Shown here in pieces: positions 12,509 to 23,699 of a DNA stretch of 64,000 nucleotides. A program made the translations under genes and the position numbers. Location of the stretch: positions 28,064,914 to 28,128,913 of the forward strand of contig OX326958.1 of the NCBI GenBank assembly GCA_946800325.1. Reading direction: 5' to 3'. This DNA is from Luzula sylvatica. Lineage: Eukaryota; Streptophyta; Magnoliopsida; Poales; Juncaceae. Every line of letters begins with the position of its first letter. Positions within the stretch are counted from its first letter, which is position 1. The notes below the pieces were generated by a model that saw only the letters and a list, made by a program, of their open reading frames with translations, made no database searches and had not been told where the DNA came from.

Positions 12509-14647
12509 CTTGACAATCTATTGAGGCCTTGAGGAGTTCAAATAACGTGTTTTTGTGATTTTTTGGATCGATTCTTTTACTAAGTAACTATTCACCAAAT
12601 CGTACAAACACTAATAAAATTTTCTTTTCGATTCATAGCAATCTTTTTACGTTTTAAGGAGTTCAAATAACGAGTTTTTGAGATTGTTTGTATCGAATCT
12701 GTTACTACATAATTTTTCATAAAATTTTACAAACACTAAGAAAGTTTGTTTTTCGATTCATAGCAATCTTTTTATGCTTTGAGCAGTCCAAATAACATGT
12801 GTTTAAGATGGTTTGGATCGAATTTTTTAGTACGTAAGTTTTCACCAAATTTAAAAACACAAAGAAAGATTGTTTTTCGATTCATATCAGTATTTTTACG
12901 ATTTGAGGAGTCCAAATAACGTGTTTGTTAGATTGCTTGGATCGAATATTTTATGACGTAACTTTTCACCAAATTGTACAAACACTAAGAAAGTTTGTTT
13001 TTTGATTCATAGCAATCTTTTTACGCTTTGAGGAGTCCAAATAACGTGTTTTTTAGATTGTTTGGATCAAATCTTTTATGATGTAACTTTTCACCAAATT
13101 GTACAAACATTACCAAAGTTTGTTTTCGTCGTAGGCAGTCTTGACAATCTATTTATGCCTTGAGGAGTCCAAATAACGTGTTTTTGAGATCTTTTGGATT
13201 GAATCTTTTACTATGTCACTTTTCACTAAATTGTACAAATACTAAGAAAGTTTGCTTTTCGATTCATAACAATCTTTTTACGCTTTAAGGAGTTGAAGTA
13301 TCGAGTTTTTGAGATCGTTTGTATCAAATCTTTTACTACATAACTTTTCACCAAATTTTACAAACACTAACAAAATTTGTTTTTCGATTCATAGCAATCT
13401 TTTTATACTTTTAGGAGATCAAATAACGTGTTTTGAGATGGTTTGGATCGACTCTTTTATTACGTAAGTTTTCACCAAATTTTACAAACACTAAGAATTT
13501 TTTTTTTTCGATTCATGTCAATCTTTTTACACTTCTAGGAGTCCAAATAACGTGATTTTGAGATTGTTTGGATCGAATCTTTTATTACATAAGTTTTCAC
13601 CAAATTTAACAAACACTAAGGAAGTTTGTTTTTCGATTCATAGCAATCTTTTTACATTTTGAGGAGTCCAAATATCGTGTTTCTTTGATCGTTTACTTCG
13701 AAAGTGTACTATACAAGTTTTCACCAAATTGTACAAATATTACTAAAGTTTGCTTTCGCTGTAGACAGTCTTGACAATCTTAGGCATTGAGGAGTCTGAT
13801 TAACGTGTTTTTTAGATTTATTATGGATCGAATCTTTTATGACATAACTTTTCACCAAATTGTACAAACATTAAGAAAATTTATTTTTCGATTCATAGCA
13901 ATCTTTTTATGGTTTGAGGAGTCTAAATAACGTGTTTTTGAGATCGTTTGTATCGAATCGTTTACGACATAATTTTTCACCTTATTTTACAAAAAACTAC
14001 GAAAGTTTGTTTTTCTTTATTGCAGCCTAAGAAATCTATTTAGGCATTGGGGAGTCCATATGACATGTTTTGAGATCGTTTACATCGAAAGTTTTCCAAC
14101 ACAACTTTTCACCAAATTGTATAAACATTATGAAATTTTATTTTTTTCACCCTAGGGAGTCTTGGAAATCTGTTTAGGCATTGGGGAGTCCAAATAACGT
14201 GTTTTGAGATCGTTCACTTCGTAAGCTTACTATACAAGTTTTCACCAAATTGTACAAACATTACGGAAGTTTGTTTTCGATGTAGGTAGTCTTGACAATC
14301 TATTGAGGCTTTGAGGAGTTCAAATAACGTGTTTTTGTGATCTTTTGGATCGAATCATTTAGTAAGTAACTTTTCACCAAATTGTGCAAACACTAAGAAA
14401 GTTTTATGTTCGAATCATAGCAATCTTTTTACGCATTTATGACTTCAAATAACGAGTTTTTGAGATCGTATGTATCGAATCTTTTACTACATAACTTTTC
14501 ACCAAATTTTACAAACACTATGAAAGTTTATTTTGTCGATTCATACCAATATTTTTACGCTTTGAGGAGTCCAAATAACATGTTTTGAGATGGTTTGGAT
14601 CGAATATTTTATTACGTAAGTTTTCACCAAATTTTACAAACACTAAG
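12509..14647 (+). repeat. Satellite array B, forward segment 1 (~125-bp monomer)
   Basis: About 17 head-to-tail monomers of 124-125 bp. Landmarks in each: GAGGAGTCCAAATAACGTG, ATCGTTTGTATCGAATC, TTTTCACCAAATTTTACAAA, CACTAAGAAAGTTTGTTT and TCATAGCAATCTTTTTACGC. Neighbouring monomers differ in a regular way ('GTTTGTATCGAATC...CTACATAAC' against 'GTTTGGATCGAAT...TTACGTAAG'), and some carry a CGTAGGCAGTCTTGACAATC variant. No protein is encoded; apparent frames are by-products of repetition. Confidence 0.92.
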
Positions 14648-15652
14648 TGAAGGAAATACAGTTTCAGGATCAACCGTAAAAGTGTACACAAGGATAAACG
14701 AATGTAAGCGTACATTCGTGGTCATATCTTTCAGTAGGAAGATCCAATTTGAATGGTTCAAATTGGGTTAGATAGATAATAATATTATCTACAACCTTCA
14801 TATAGAAATATATTTCATATGAACGAAGTATTAGTGTCGTTTCTATAAAATACCGAAAGGGTGCAACAGTATGACATACAGTTAGTAAAACAGTCATAAC
14901 TTTTGCATACGAACTCCAATTGGGCCAAGGCAAATTGGGTTGTGTAGATAATAAGATTATCTACGAATTTCGTGTTGGTTGATTGTCTGTCAGAGAAATT
15001 TACCAATTTCGTATGGACAGAATACTGGACAGATTCATGCAACTTTCTGTGTGAAAGAGTGTATATTGGATATACATGTCTTTTGGCCAATCCTAATCCT
15101 ATATGATATAAATAGGATAATTCTCTCTCATCTCAGGTAGTTCATTCAGTCCAATTCATTTAGAATATTCCAGAAAATTGTGAGACAAATTTCTAGAGAG
15201 TGAAAGGGTGTAAAAGAGAGAAACCGTGAAAAGATGTTTTCCGGTATAGAGAATCAAACAATCGAGCAAGTTCGCCGGCGCATCGTCTAGGCAGTTGCAC
15301 CCGCGACCGACGTCTTACGAGTCAAGGTGGATACGTGTAGAGGAGCAACAATTGGGGCTCTTTCGGTTGTGATCGATTCGGACGAGTAATTTCAGTCGGA
15401 GACGAAATCGAGTGAACCGGCAACGAACGGTGAAAGACGCGTGGTGTGGGACGCGCGGATTGTCACCAACGTGACACGAAAAGAAGAATAGTAATCAACC
15501 CTTCGTGTGCAATCAATTTTGCACTGGTATGAATCTAATCTTCTTAATTGCATCGTACCCTTCGAAGTCATGGCGTGATCTCGGGAATCGGGGAACCGGA
15601 CCGGGCCTACATATCCGCTGCGCGGGCCCGGGGCCGGATAGAATCCCCACCA
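14648..15652 (+). mobile_element. LTR (1,005 bp) of a Ty1/copia-like element
   Basis: It starts TGAAGGAAATACAG and ends ...CCCCACCA, immediately before a tRNA-Met primer site. Near its 5' end is the palindrome-like ACGAATGTAAGCGTACATTCGT cluster. A TATA-like ATATAAATAGGATA lies near 15106-15119. It matches the solo LTR at 44639-45600 (opposite strand). The upstream edge abuts satellite B and no downstream partner LTR exists, so the element is truncated. Confidence 0.78.
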
Positions 15653-15653
15653 G

Positions 15654-15665
15654 TGGTATCAGAGC
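15654..15665 (+). other. Primer-binding site (tRNA-iMet)
   Basis: TGGTATCAGAGC follows the LTR's terminal CA by one base and is the canonical initiator tRNA-Met primer site of plant copia-type retrotransposons. Confidence 0.9.
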
Positions 15666-16326
15666 GATTGTCATGATTCGAGGGTCGAATCATAGTCGTA
15701 TATTCGATATACGCACGGGTTATCAAAGTTCGTACCCGTTTGCATGATGTTACATATAGAGAAAGTCAAATTCCGTTAAAATCACAAGTGGAATTCGCTA
15801 GAGATCTATCAAAAGTTGATTGAGAGTATCTAGGAATGATCGTTAAAAGGTTTCATGAATAATCGTTTTGGAAACGAGCGAAAACAGACGAAACAGCAGA
15901 AAAATCGCATAGTCCGTTACAACGGACTGGTTGATCCGTTGTAACGGACACTGTATAAGATACAAGAAATTGGGAATTTCTGTGAAAATCACATAGTCCA
16001 TTATAACGGACTTGGAGTTCCGTTGTAACGGACCCTGTATATGATACAAGGATGTGAGGAGGACTGTGAATAAACACATGTCCGTTGTAACGGACATGGG
16101 TTACGTTGTAACGGACCTTGTATGTGATACGAGGATGCGGGGATGCCTATGGTGTCTTTTGGAGTCCGTTGTAACGGAAGTTGTTCACGAGTTAGTCCGT
16201 TGTAACGGACCCTAGGTTGCGTTATAACGGACATGTTTCCGTCTATTTGGACAACAGTTTGCAGAAAATAGCGTTGTAACGGACCTAAGTTGCGTTATAA
16301 CGGACATGTTTCTGTCTATTTGGACA
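15666..16326 (+). mobile_element. Truncated retroelement leader with palindromic repeat cluster
   Basis: This is the internal 5' part of the element starting at 14648. It contains no gag or pol. From 15912 to 16305 it carries 11 copies of a 16-bp palindrome of consensus GTCCGTTRTAACGGAC, at 15912, 15934, 15996, 16018, 16080, 16101, 16164, 16195, 16217, 16269 and 16290. The half-site TAACGG is a MYB-type binding core. The element then breaks off into satellite B without a 3' LTR. Confidence 0.7.
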
Positions 16327-18140
16327 ACAGTTTTCACCAAATTGTACAAACATTATGGAAGTTAGTTTCGCTGTAGGCAGTCTTGACAATCTATTGAGGC
16401 TTTGAGGAGTTCAAATAACGTGTTTTTGTGATCGTTTGGATCGAATCTTTTACTAAGTAACTTTCACTATATTGTGCAAACACTAACAAAGCTTGTTTTT
16501 CGATTCCTAGCAATTTGTTTTATGCTTTATTGAATTCAAATAATGAATTTTTAAGATCGTTTGTATCGAATATTTTACTACATAACTTTTCACCAAATCA
16601 AACACTAGGAAAGTTTATTTTTCGATTCATAGCAATCTTTTTAATGCTTTGAGGAGTCCAAAAAACATGTTTTGAGATGGTTTGGATCGAATATTTTATT
16701 CCGTAAGTTTTCACCAAATTTTACAAATACCAGGAAGGTTTGTTTTTTCGATTCATATCAATCTTTTCACTCTTTCAGGAGTTCAAATAACGTGTTTTGA
16801 GATCGTCTGTATCGAATCTTTTACTGCATAACTTTTCACCAAATTTAACAAACACTAAGAAAGTCTGTTTTTCGATTCATAGCAATCTTTTTACGCTTTG
16901 AGGAGTCCAAATAACGTGATTTGCTATGGTTTGGATCGAATCTTTTATTACGTAAATTTTCACCAAATTTTACAAACACTAAGAAAATTTGTTTTTTCAA
17001 TTCATATCAATCTTTTTACAATTTCAGGAGTTCAAATAACGTGTTTTTTAGATCGTTTGTATCGAATCGTTTACTACATAAGTTTTCACCAAATTTTACA
17101 AACACTAAGGAAGTTTGTTTTTCGATTCATAGCAATCTTTTTATGCTTTGAGCAGTCCAAATAACGTGTTTTTTAGATTGTTTACTTCAAAAGTTTTACT
17201 ATACAAGTTTTCACCAAATTGTACAAACATTACTAGAGTTTGTTTTCGCCGTAGGCAGTCTTGACAGTCTATTTAGGCTTTGAGGAGTCCAAATAACGTG
17301 TTTTGTAGATTGTTTGGATCGAATATTTTATGACGTAACTTTTCACCATATTGTACAAACACTAAGAAAGTTTGTTTTCCGATTCATAGCAATATTTTTA
17401 TGCTTTGAGGAGTCAAATAACGTGTTATTGAGATCGTTTGTATCGAATATTTTACTACATAATTTTTCACCAAATTTTACAAACACTACGAATGTTTGTT
17501 TTTCTCTATTGCAGTCTAAGAAATCTATTTAGACATTGAGTAGTCCATATACATCCCTGGTCGGGTCAAATTTCCTTTCTTTTTCTCCGTCAAAGCTGCT
17601 TTCAATCCAGAGGAGGAATGCTCCAAAACAAAGAAGGGGACCGACTGGCGGAGTTCTGGCTGCTTCCTTTGCCTACTGTCGGAGATCATTTACATCGAAA
17701 GCTTTCCAAACACAACTCTTCACTAACTTGTACAAACATTACGAAGTTTAGTTTTTTCATCCTAGGCAGTCTTGGAAATCTGTTTAGGCGTTGGGGACTC
17801 CAAATAATGTGTTTTGAGATCTTTCACTTCGAAAGTTTACTATATATGTTTTCACCAAATTGTACAAACATTTCGAAAATTTGTTTTCGCTGTAGGCAGT
17901 CTTGACAATCAATTGAAGCTTTGAGGACTTCCAATAACGTGTTTTTGTGACTTTTTGGATCGAATCTTTGAATAAGTAACTTTTCACCAAATTGTGCAAA
18001 CACTAAGAAAGTTTGCTTTTCGATTCATTGCAATCTTTTTACGCGTTAATGAGTTCAAATAACTAGTTTTTGAGATCGTTTGTTTCGAATCTTTTACTAC
18101 ATCACTTTTCACCAAATTATACAAACACTAAGAAAGTGTC
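16327..18140 (+). repeat. Satellite array B, forward segment 2
   Basis: About 14 further forward monomers of the same ~125-bp unit, including the CGTAGGCAGTCTTGACAATC variant. The segment is interrupted at 17552-17681 by unrelated sequence. Orientation reverses at about 18141. Confidence 0.9.
17552..17681. other. Filler DNA inside satellite B
   Basis: About 130 bp of non-satellite, GC-richer sequence replaces about 11 bp of a monomer (compare the intact monomer at 14051-14100). There is no target-site duplication and no inverted ends, so it looks like filler at a repaired double-strand break rather than a transposon. Origin unknown. Confidence 0.6.
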
Positions 18141-18973
18141 TTTTTTGACTCCTCAGAGCGTTAAAATATTATTATGAATCGAAAAACAAGCTTTCTTGGT
18201 GTTTGTCAAATTTGGTGAAAATTTATGTAGTAAAAGATACAACACAAACGATCTAAAAACACATTATTTGAACTCCTCAAAGCGTAACAAGATTGCTTTG
18301 AATAAAAAAACAAGCTATCTTAGTGTTTGTACAATTTGGTGAAAATCTACATCATCAAAGGTTCGATTCAAACAATCTAAAAAACACGTTATTTGGTGTC
18401 CTCAAAACGTAAAAAGATAGCTATGAATCGAAAAACAAACTTTCTTAGTGGTTGTAAAATTGGGTGCAATGTTATGTAGCAAAATATACGATACGTATGA
18501 TCTAAAAACACATTATTTGAACTCCTCAAAGCATAAAAAGATTGATATGAATCGAAAAGAAAACTTTCTTAGGGTTTGTACAATTTGGTGAAAAGTTAGG
18601 TAGTAAAAGATTAGATCCAAACCATCTAAAAAACACGTTATTTGGACTCCTCAAACCGTTAAAAGATTGTTATGAATTGAAAAGAGAACTTTCTTAGTGT
18701 TTGTACAATTTGGTGAAAAATTACGCAGTAAAAGACTCAATCCAAACCATCTCAAAAGCACGTTATTTTGGTTCCTCGGAGCGTTAAAAGATAGTTATGA
18801 ATAGAAAAACAAACTTTCTTAATGTTTGTAAAATTTATGTAGTATAAGGTACGATACCAATGATCTAAAAACAAGTTATTTGACATACTCAAAGCGTAAA
18901 AATATTGCTATTAATCGAAAAGAAAACTTTTTTAGTGTTTGTAAAATTTGGTGAAAAATTGCATAGTAAAATA
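18141..18973 (-). repeat. Satellite array B, reversed segment 1
   Basis: The same monomer now reads as reverse complement: GACTCCTCAGAGCG, AAAACAAACTTTCTTAGTG, TTTGGTGAAAAGTTATGTAG, GATACAAATGATCT. The switch occurs within 'AAGAAAGTGTCTTTTTTGACTCC' near 18135-18155, with no spacer of other DNA. Confidence 0.9.
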
Positions 18974-19561
18974 TGAAATAAAATATGGCTTAAGAATTAA
19001 CTTGGAAGAATTTATATAAATAGGCAATTCTGCAGTCAGAATTAGGTTCGTTCGAACGAACTATATGAGTGCGTTCGAACGGACTTATTCGTGACAGTCG
19101 GATTTGGGTTAGTTCAAACGAACTACTTAATTCCTATATATATATATATATAGAATTCTGATTTCGTTTTAACCTAAGTTTTTTTTTAAAAAGAAAATTA
19201 GGGTTTTGAGCCGCAGTTTCTCTCTCTTCTTCCACAGAAATTCAGATCAGATCTGGAGAGATTGAGAGGGAGATTTGAGCGAAGAGCTTGAGAGATTTGA
19301 TCGTAACGTCGACTAGAACGACGTTGGCGATTCCGATCGGACGAAATCGAGGTGGACACGAGTAGAGGGATTGCACAAGCACTCCTTGGAGAAGGTTCAC
19401 GGATTTGGAGAAGAAATCGACACGTACTAACTTGTACGAGGTAATATTCTCCGCAACTCTTCCTTTTTGGATGGTTTTCGAGCGTGATCCCGGTAGAATT
19501 AGGTTACGCATGCGAAACTAATTCCGCTGCACACTTTGATAAATGTGTGCGTAACTCTACA
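18974..19561 (+). mobile_element. Solo LTR inserted in satellite B, TSD AAATA
   Basis: It begins TGAAATAAAATATGG and ends AACTCTACA, with a 5-bp duplication AAATA on both sides (18969-18973 and 19562-19566). It contains a TTTATATAAATAGGC promoter-like box near 19010-19024 and palindromes GTTCGTTCGAACGAAC, GCGTTCGAACGGAC and GTTCAAACGAAC. No coding sequence. It differs from the LTR family at 14.6 kb. Confidence 0.75.
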
Positions 19562-19811
19562 AAATATTCGATCCAAACCATCTAAAAAACACGTTATTTG
19601 GACTCCTGAGAGTGTTAAAAGAATGTTATGAATAAAAAAATAAACTTTCTTATTGTTTGTAAAATTTGGTGAAAAATAATGTTGTAAAAGATACGATACA
19701 AATGTTCTAAAAACACGTTATTTGAACTCCTCAAAGTGTAAAAAATTGCGTTGAATCGAAAAACAAACTTTCTTAGTGTTTGTAAAATTTGGTGAAAACT
19801 TACGTAATAAA
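19562..19811 (-). repeat. Satellite array B, reversed segment 2
   Basis: Two reversed monomers lie between the solo LTR and a truncated LTR. Confidence 0.88.
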
Positions 19812-20248
19812 CACCTTTTCAAACAGAAACTGCATACACCCTTTCAGTATTCTGTTGAAACGAAATTGTTAAATCGTTCCAACCGACTTTAAACCTTCAC
19901 TAAAGTTGTAGATAATCTTATTATCTTTCCATCCCAATTTGTCCCAGCCCAATTGGAGTTTGGATGCGAAAGTTATGACGGTTTTACTAAATGTATGTCA
20001 AACTGTCGCACCCTTTCGGTATTTCATTAAAACGACACTGATACTTCGCTCAAATGAAATATATTTCTTCATGAAAGTTCTAGATAATCTCATTATCTAT
20101 CTAGGCCAATTTGAACCATTCAAATTGGAGTCGTTATCTGAAAGTTATGGCAGTTTTACTAAACCTGTTTCTTATGCCCACGAACGCGTACGTTCGTTTG
20201 TCCTTCTACGTACCATTTTAGCGATGATCCAAAACTGTATTTCCTTCA
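19812..20248 (-). mobile_element. Truncated LTR of the 14.6-kb family
   Basis: On the minus strand it starts TGAAGGAAATACAG at 20248 and matches the first ~430 bp of the 1-kb LTR, including GAACGTACGCGTTCGTGG and two copies of AAACCGTCATAACTTT-like text. The 3' part is absent and satellite B flanks both sides. Confidence 0.65.
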
Positions 20249-21631
20249 AACGATACGATACAAATGATCTAAAAACACGTTATTTGAACTCCTCAAAACG
20301 TAAAAAGATTGCTATGAATGGAATAGAAAACTTTCTTAGTGTTTGTATAATTTGGTGAAAAGTTACGTAGTAATAGATTCGATCGAAACCATCTCAACAA
20401 CATTTTATTTGGACTCCTCGGAGCGTTAAAAGATTGTTATGAATCCAAAAACAAACTTTCTTAGTGTTTGTAAAATTTAGTGAAAAGTCATGTAGTAAAA
20501 GTTATGATACAAATGATCTAAAAACACGTTATTCAAACTCCTAAGAGCGTAAAAAGATTGATATGAATGGAAAATAAAAATTTCTTAGTGTTTGTACAAT
20601 TTGGTGAAAAGTTACGTATTAAGAGATTCGATCCAAACCATCTAAAAAATACGTTATTTGGACTCCACAAAGTATTAAAAGATTGTTATGAATCGAAAAA
20701 CACTTTCTTAGTGTGTGTAAAATTTGGACAAAATTTATGTAGTAAAAGATACAATACAATTGATCTAAAAACACGTTATTTGAACTCCTCAAAGCGTAAA
20801 AAGATTGCTATGAATCGAAAAGAAAACTTTCTTAGTGTTTGTACAATTTGGTCAAAAGTTACGTAGGGAAAGATTCGATCCAAATTATCTCAAAAACACG
20901 TTATTTGGACTCCACATAGCATTAACAGATTGTTATGAATCGTAAAACAAACTTTCTTAGTGTTTGTAAAATTTGGTGAAAAGTTATGTAGTAAAAGATA
21001 CGATACAAATGATTTAAAAACACGTTATTTGAACTCCTGAAAGCGTAAAAAGATTGCTATGAATGGAATAGAAAACTTTCTTAGGTTTTGTATAATTTAG
21101 TGAAAAGTTACGTAGTAAATGATTTGATCCAAACCATCTCAAAAACACGTCATTTGTCAGAGCGTTAAAAGATTGTTATGAATCGAAAAACAAACTTTCT
21201 TAGTGTTTGTAAAATTTGGTGAAAAGTTATGTAGTAAAGATACGATACAAATGATCTAAAAACACGTTATTTGAACTCCTCAATGCGTAAAAAGATTGAT
21301 ATGAATGGAAAAAAAACTTTCTTAATGTTTGTACAATTTGGTGAAAAGTTACGTAGTAAAAGTTTCGATCCAAACCATCTCAAAAACACGTTATTTGGAC
21401 TCCTCGGAGCTTTAAAAGTTTGTTATGAATCGAAAAACAAACTTTCTTATTGTAAAATTTGGTGAAAAGTTATGTAATAAAAGATACGATACAAATGATC
21501 TAAAAACACGTTATTTGAACTCCTCAAAGCGAAAATAGATTGATATGAATGGAAAAGAAAATTTTCTTAGTGTTTTTACAATTTGGTGAAAAGTTACGTA
21601 GTAATAGATTCGATCCAATCCATCTCAAAAT
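20249..21631 (-). repeat. Satellite array B, reversed segment 3 with dimeric period
   Basis: About 11 reversed monomers in which two subtypes strictly alternate. Subtype 1 has GATCCAAACCATCTCAAAA, TTTGGACTCCTCGGAGCG and GATTGTTATGAATCG. Subtype 2 has GATACAAATGATCTAAAAA, TTTGAACTCCTCAAAGCG and GATTGCTATGAATGG. The true repeating unit is therefore a dimer of about 250 bp. Monomers here are more uniform than at the array edges. Confidence 0.9.
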
Positions 21632-21903
21632 TTGTGTGTTATTATGTATAAATGAAACTTGATTAATACATATATAAAAAATGTTTTTGAAAGCATTTCT
21701 TTTTGCTATGTTTTAACTTCAATAACAGCATTCGAAACAAAATGCAGTTGAATAATGATGTTCCCAACACTTAACGCAAAATGCCGTCTTTTATAATGCA
21801 ACAGCAGGATTAATCATTTAATGCCGTCTTTTATACAAGTAATGACAGCATATAGACAAATGCCAGAAATCAAGTGTCACCGTATGCCAGTATTGTTGTA
21901 GTG
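21632..21903. mobile_element. CACTA (En/Spm) element end, truncated
   Basis: The right edge reads, on the minus strand, CACTACAACAATACTGGC: the CACTA terminus. It is followed by several short subterminal repeats (ATGCCGTCTTTTATA, ATGCCAGAAATC, GTATGCCAGT) characteristic of this superfamily. The left end is missing and joins satellite B directly. Confidence 0.7.
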
Positions 21904-22045
21904 TTATTTGGAGTACACAACCTTTGACCCAATCATTATCCTATTTAGTATAAATATGATGTTTCTCTCTCCTCCATTAAGCCATAATTCTAATTCAGTT
22001 TAAAAATTAGAGAGACTCTTATCAAGGAGTTGAAAGAGTGCGACT

Positions 22046-22087
<42 letters not shown>

Positions 22088-22570
22088 GAGGAGGACAAAA
22101 AGAGTTTTCTCCATTAGAGAATCGAATAATCAAATCAAGCAAGTTCGCCGGTGCATCGTCTAGGCAGGTGCATCCGTGACCGAGGTGCTACGACTCACGG
22201 TGGATACGGATAGAGGAGTTCGCACTTTGTGACTCTTCGTTTTGTGATCAAGCCGGAGAAGTAAAGGAGCAAAAGGATGTGGAAGCGTGTGGGCATAGGA
22301 CGCACGAAGACAACTGGAGACGTGTCAAGACGGTGGGTGACGTGTGGTATGGAACGCACGGAATAGTCACCAACGTGACAACGGAGAAGAGAAGGACGTG
22401 AGCGATCAACCCTTCATGTGTGATCAATTTCACACTGGTAATCGTCTATCCTTCTATGCATCGTACCCTTCATGTGTGATCAATTTCACACCGGTAGTCG
22501 AGGCGTGATCTCGGGTTTTGGGAACCGGACCGGATCTTCATATCCGTCGAGCAGGCCCGGGGTCGGATCG
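21904..22570 (+). mobile_element. 5'-truncated LTR of the 14.6-kb family
   Basis: It matches the 3' two thirds of the LTR at 14648-15652: TTCGCCGGTGCATCGTC, GGTGGATACGGATAGAGG, CCTTCATGTGTGATCAATTT (repeated once) and GGCCCGGGGTCGGAT. A (GA)n run with a G tract lies at 22053-22089. It joins a gag remnant of opposite orientation at about 22570, so this is a rearranged composite. Confidence 0.65.
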
Positions 22571-23300
22571 AGTCCCTTCACGACCACCAAATCGACCTCC
22601 TCGGACACGTCCTCTTCCTCGATTGTTCACAACGTACATCGCCTTGTCTTCATCTATGGTCGCCTTTACTTGCAGAGCGTTTTGGTGTGACTCAGTTTTC
22701 TGCTTTGTCTTTCGTTGCTCGTGTGCCTCGATTGAACCAACGAGTCCATCAACGGTCGTTTGATCTAAATTTTTCGACTCTTCAATAACGCACGCCACGT
22801 TTTCGAACTTCTCGATCAATGACAGCAGGATCTTCTCAACAACTCTTGCATCGGTTAGAGCTTCTTCGTTGCCCATTAACTGGTTTGTCACTGACTGTAC
22901 AAGCGAAATATAATCGGACGCTCCCTTTGATTCCTTCATTCTCATGGACTCCAATTCGCCTCGCAAGGTATGTAGCCTCACTTGCTTCACTCGGTCGGCA
23001 CCCTTGAACACTTTCTCAAAAGTGTCACATGTTTCCTTAGAAGTTTTCGCGTCGGCAATCTTCTGGAAACCCGACTCGTCTAAAGCTTGGTATAGCAGGT
23101 ACAAAGCTAGTTGTCTTGTTTTTTTACTCGTTTCTCTTTCAATGCTTTCAACTGGTTTATCGTATGATCCATTTCGGAAACGTGTTCCGTGTAGCCAGCT
23201 TCGACTATCTCCCAAACATCTTGCGCACCGAGTAATGCCCACATCTGGATACTTCATACTTCGTAATTTATCTTCGTCAATCGCGGTAGCGGTATATGGC
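22570..23300 (-). pseudogene. Ty1/copia gag remnant (UBN2-type)
   Basis: On the minus strand a gag polyprotein fragment is readable: VWEIVEAGYTE in one frame (about 23215-23180), then in another ALDESGFQKIADAKTSKE, LRGELESMRMKESK, VVEKILLSLIEKFENVACVI and DGLVGSIEAHEQRK. These are the usual landmarks of the copia gag domain that builds the virus-like particle. At least one frameshift separates the N-terminal part. A Gly/Arg-rich tail (RGRGRVRGGRFGG) follows, then the frame runs into LTR sequence with no protease or pol. Non-functional. Confidence 0.82.
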
Positions 23301-23311
23301 CAAAATCACTC

Positions 23312-23677
23312 TCATGCCAATTTTGTTGGTATTACGGGATTCAAATATGGATTCAAATAGAGATTTCTAATAATCAAAATTCTCTCTAATTCTAATAAGC
23401 TCTTACAAATCTTTTTGTATTTTCTTAATTGATATTTTGATATATTTTTTCAATGTGATTAATTGCTAAACATCTAAGACATATTTATAGACTCACGAAT
23501 CCTTGCATTACAAGACATTACAAAACTTGTCCAAAACTTATTTCCTAAATTACTTTCATTATAATAAAACTTGTTCTAAAATTATTTCTTCAATTACTTT
23601 CTTTAGAATAATTTTCCCTTAAACTTATTTGGACTAATTAAACTTGATTTATCATTTCGGTCTTGGGCTTATCAACA
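23312..23677 (-). mobile_element. LTR and primer site of the gag remnant
   Basis: On the minus strand, TGTTGATAAGCCC (from 23677) to ...TACCAACA (to 23324) has complementary TGTTG/CAACA ends. TTGGCATGAGAG follows at once, resembling the TTGGCATCAGAGCC primer site of the copia element at 36.7 kb. The gag remnant lies downstream on the same strand. The left boundary rests only on the terminal inverted repeat. Confidence 0.5.
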
Positions 23678-23699
23678 ATTTATTATTTAATTTATTCCA

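Noticed and set aside
15654..15665. tRNA gene at TGGTATCAGAGC
   Set aside because: Only the 3' complement of initiator tRNA-Met is present, directly after an LTR: it is a primer-binding site.
16898..21465. Many 60-140-aa open frames in the satellite array
   Set aside because: They repeat with the ~125-bp monomer and show no domain, start context or codon bias.
12509..21631. CRISPR-like array
   Set aside because: Tandem monomers abut without unique spacers and the genome is a plant; this is satellite DNA.
22819..23360. Plus-strand frames at 22819-23007 and 22944-23360 as genes
   Set aside because: Antisense shadows of the copia gag remnant on the minus strand.
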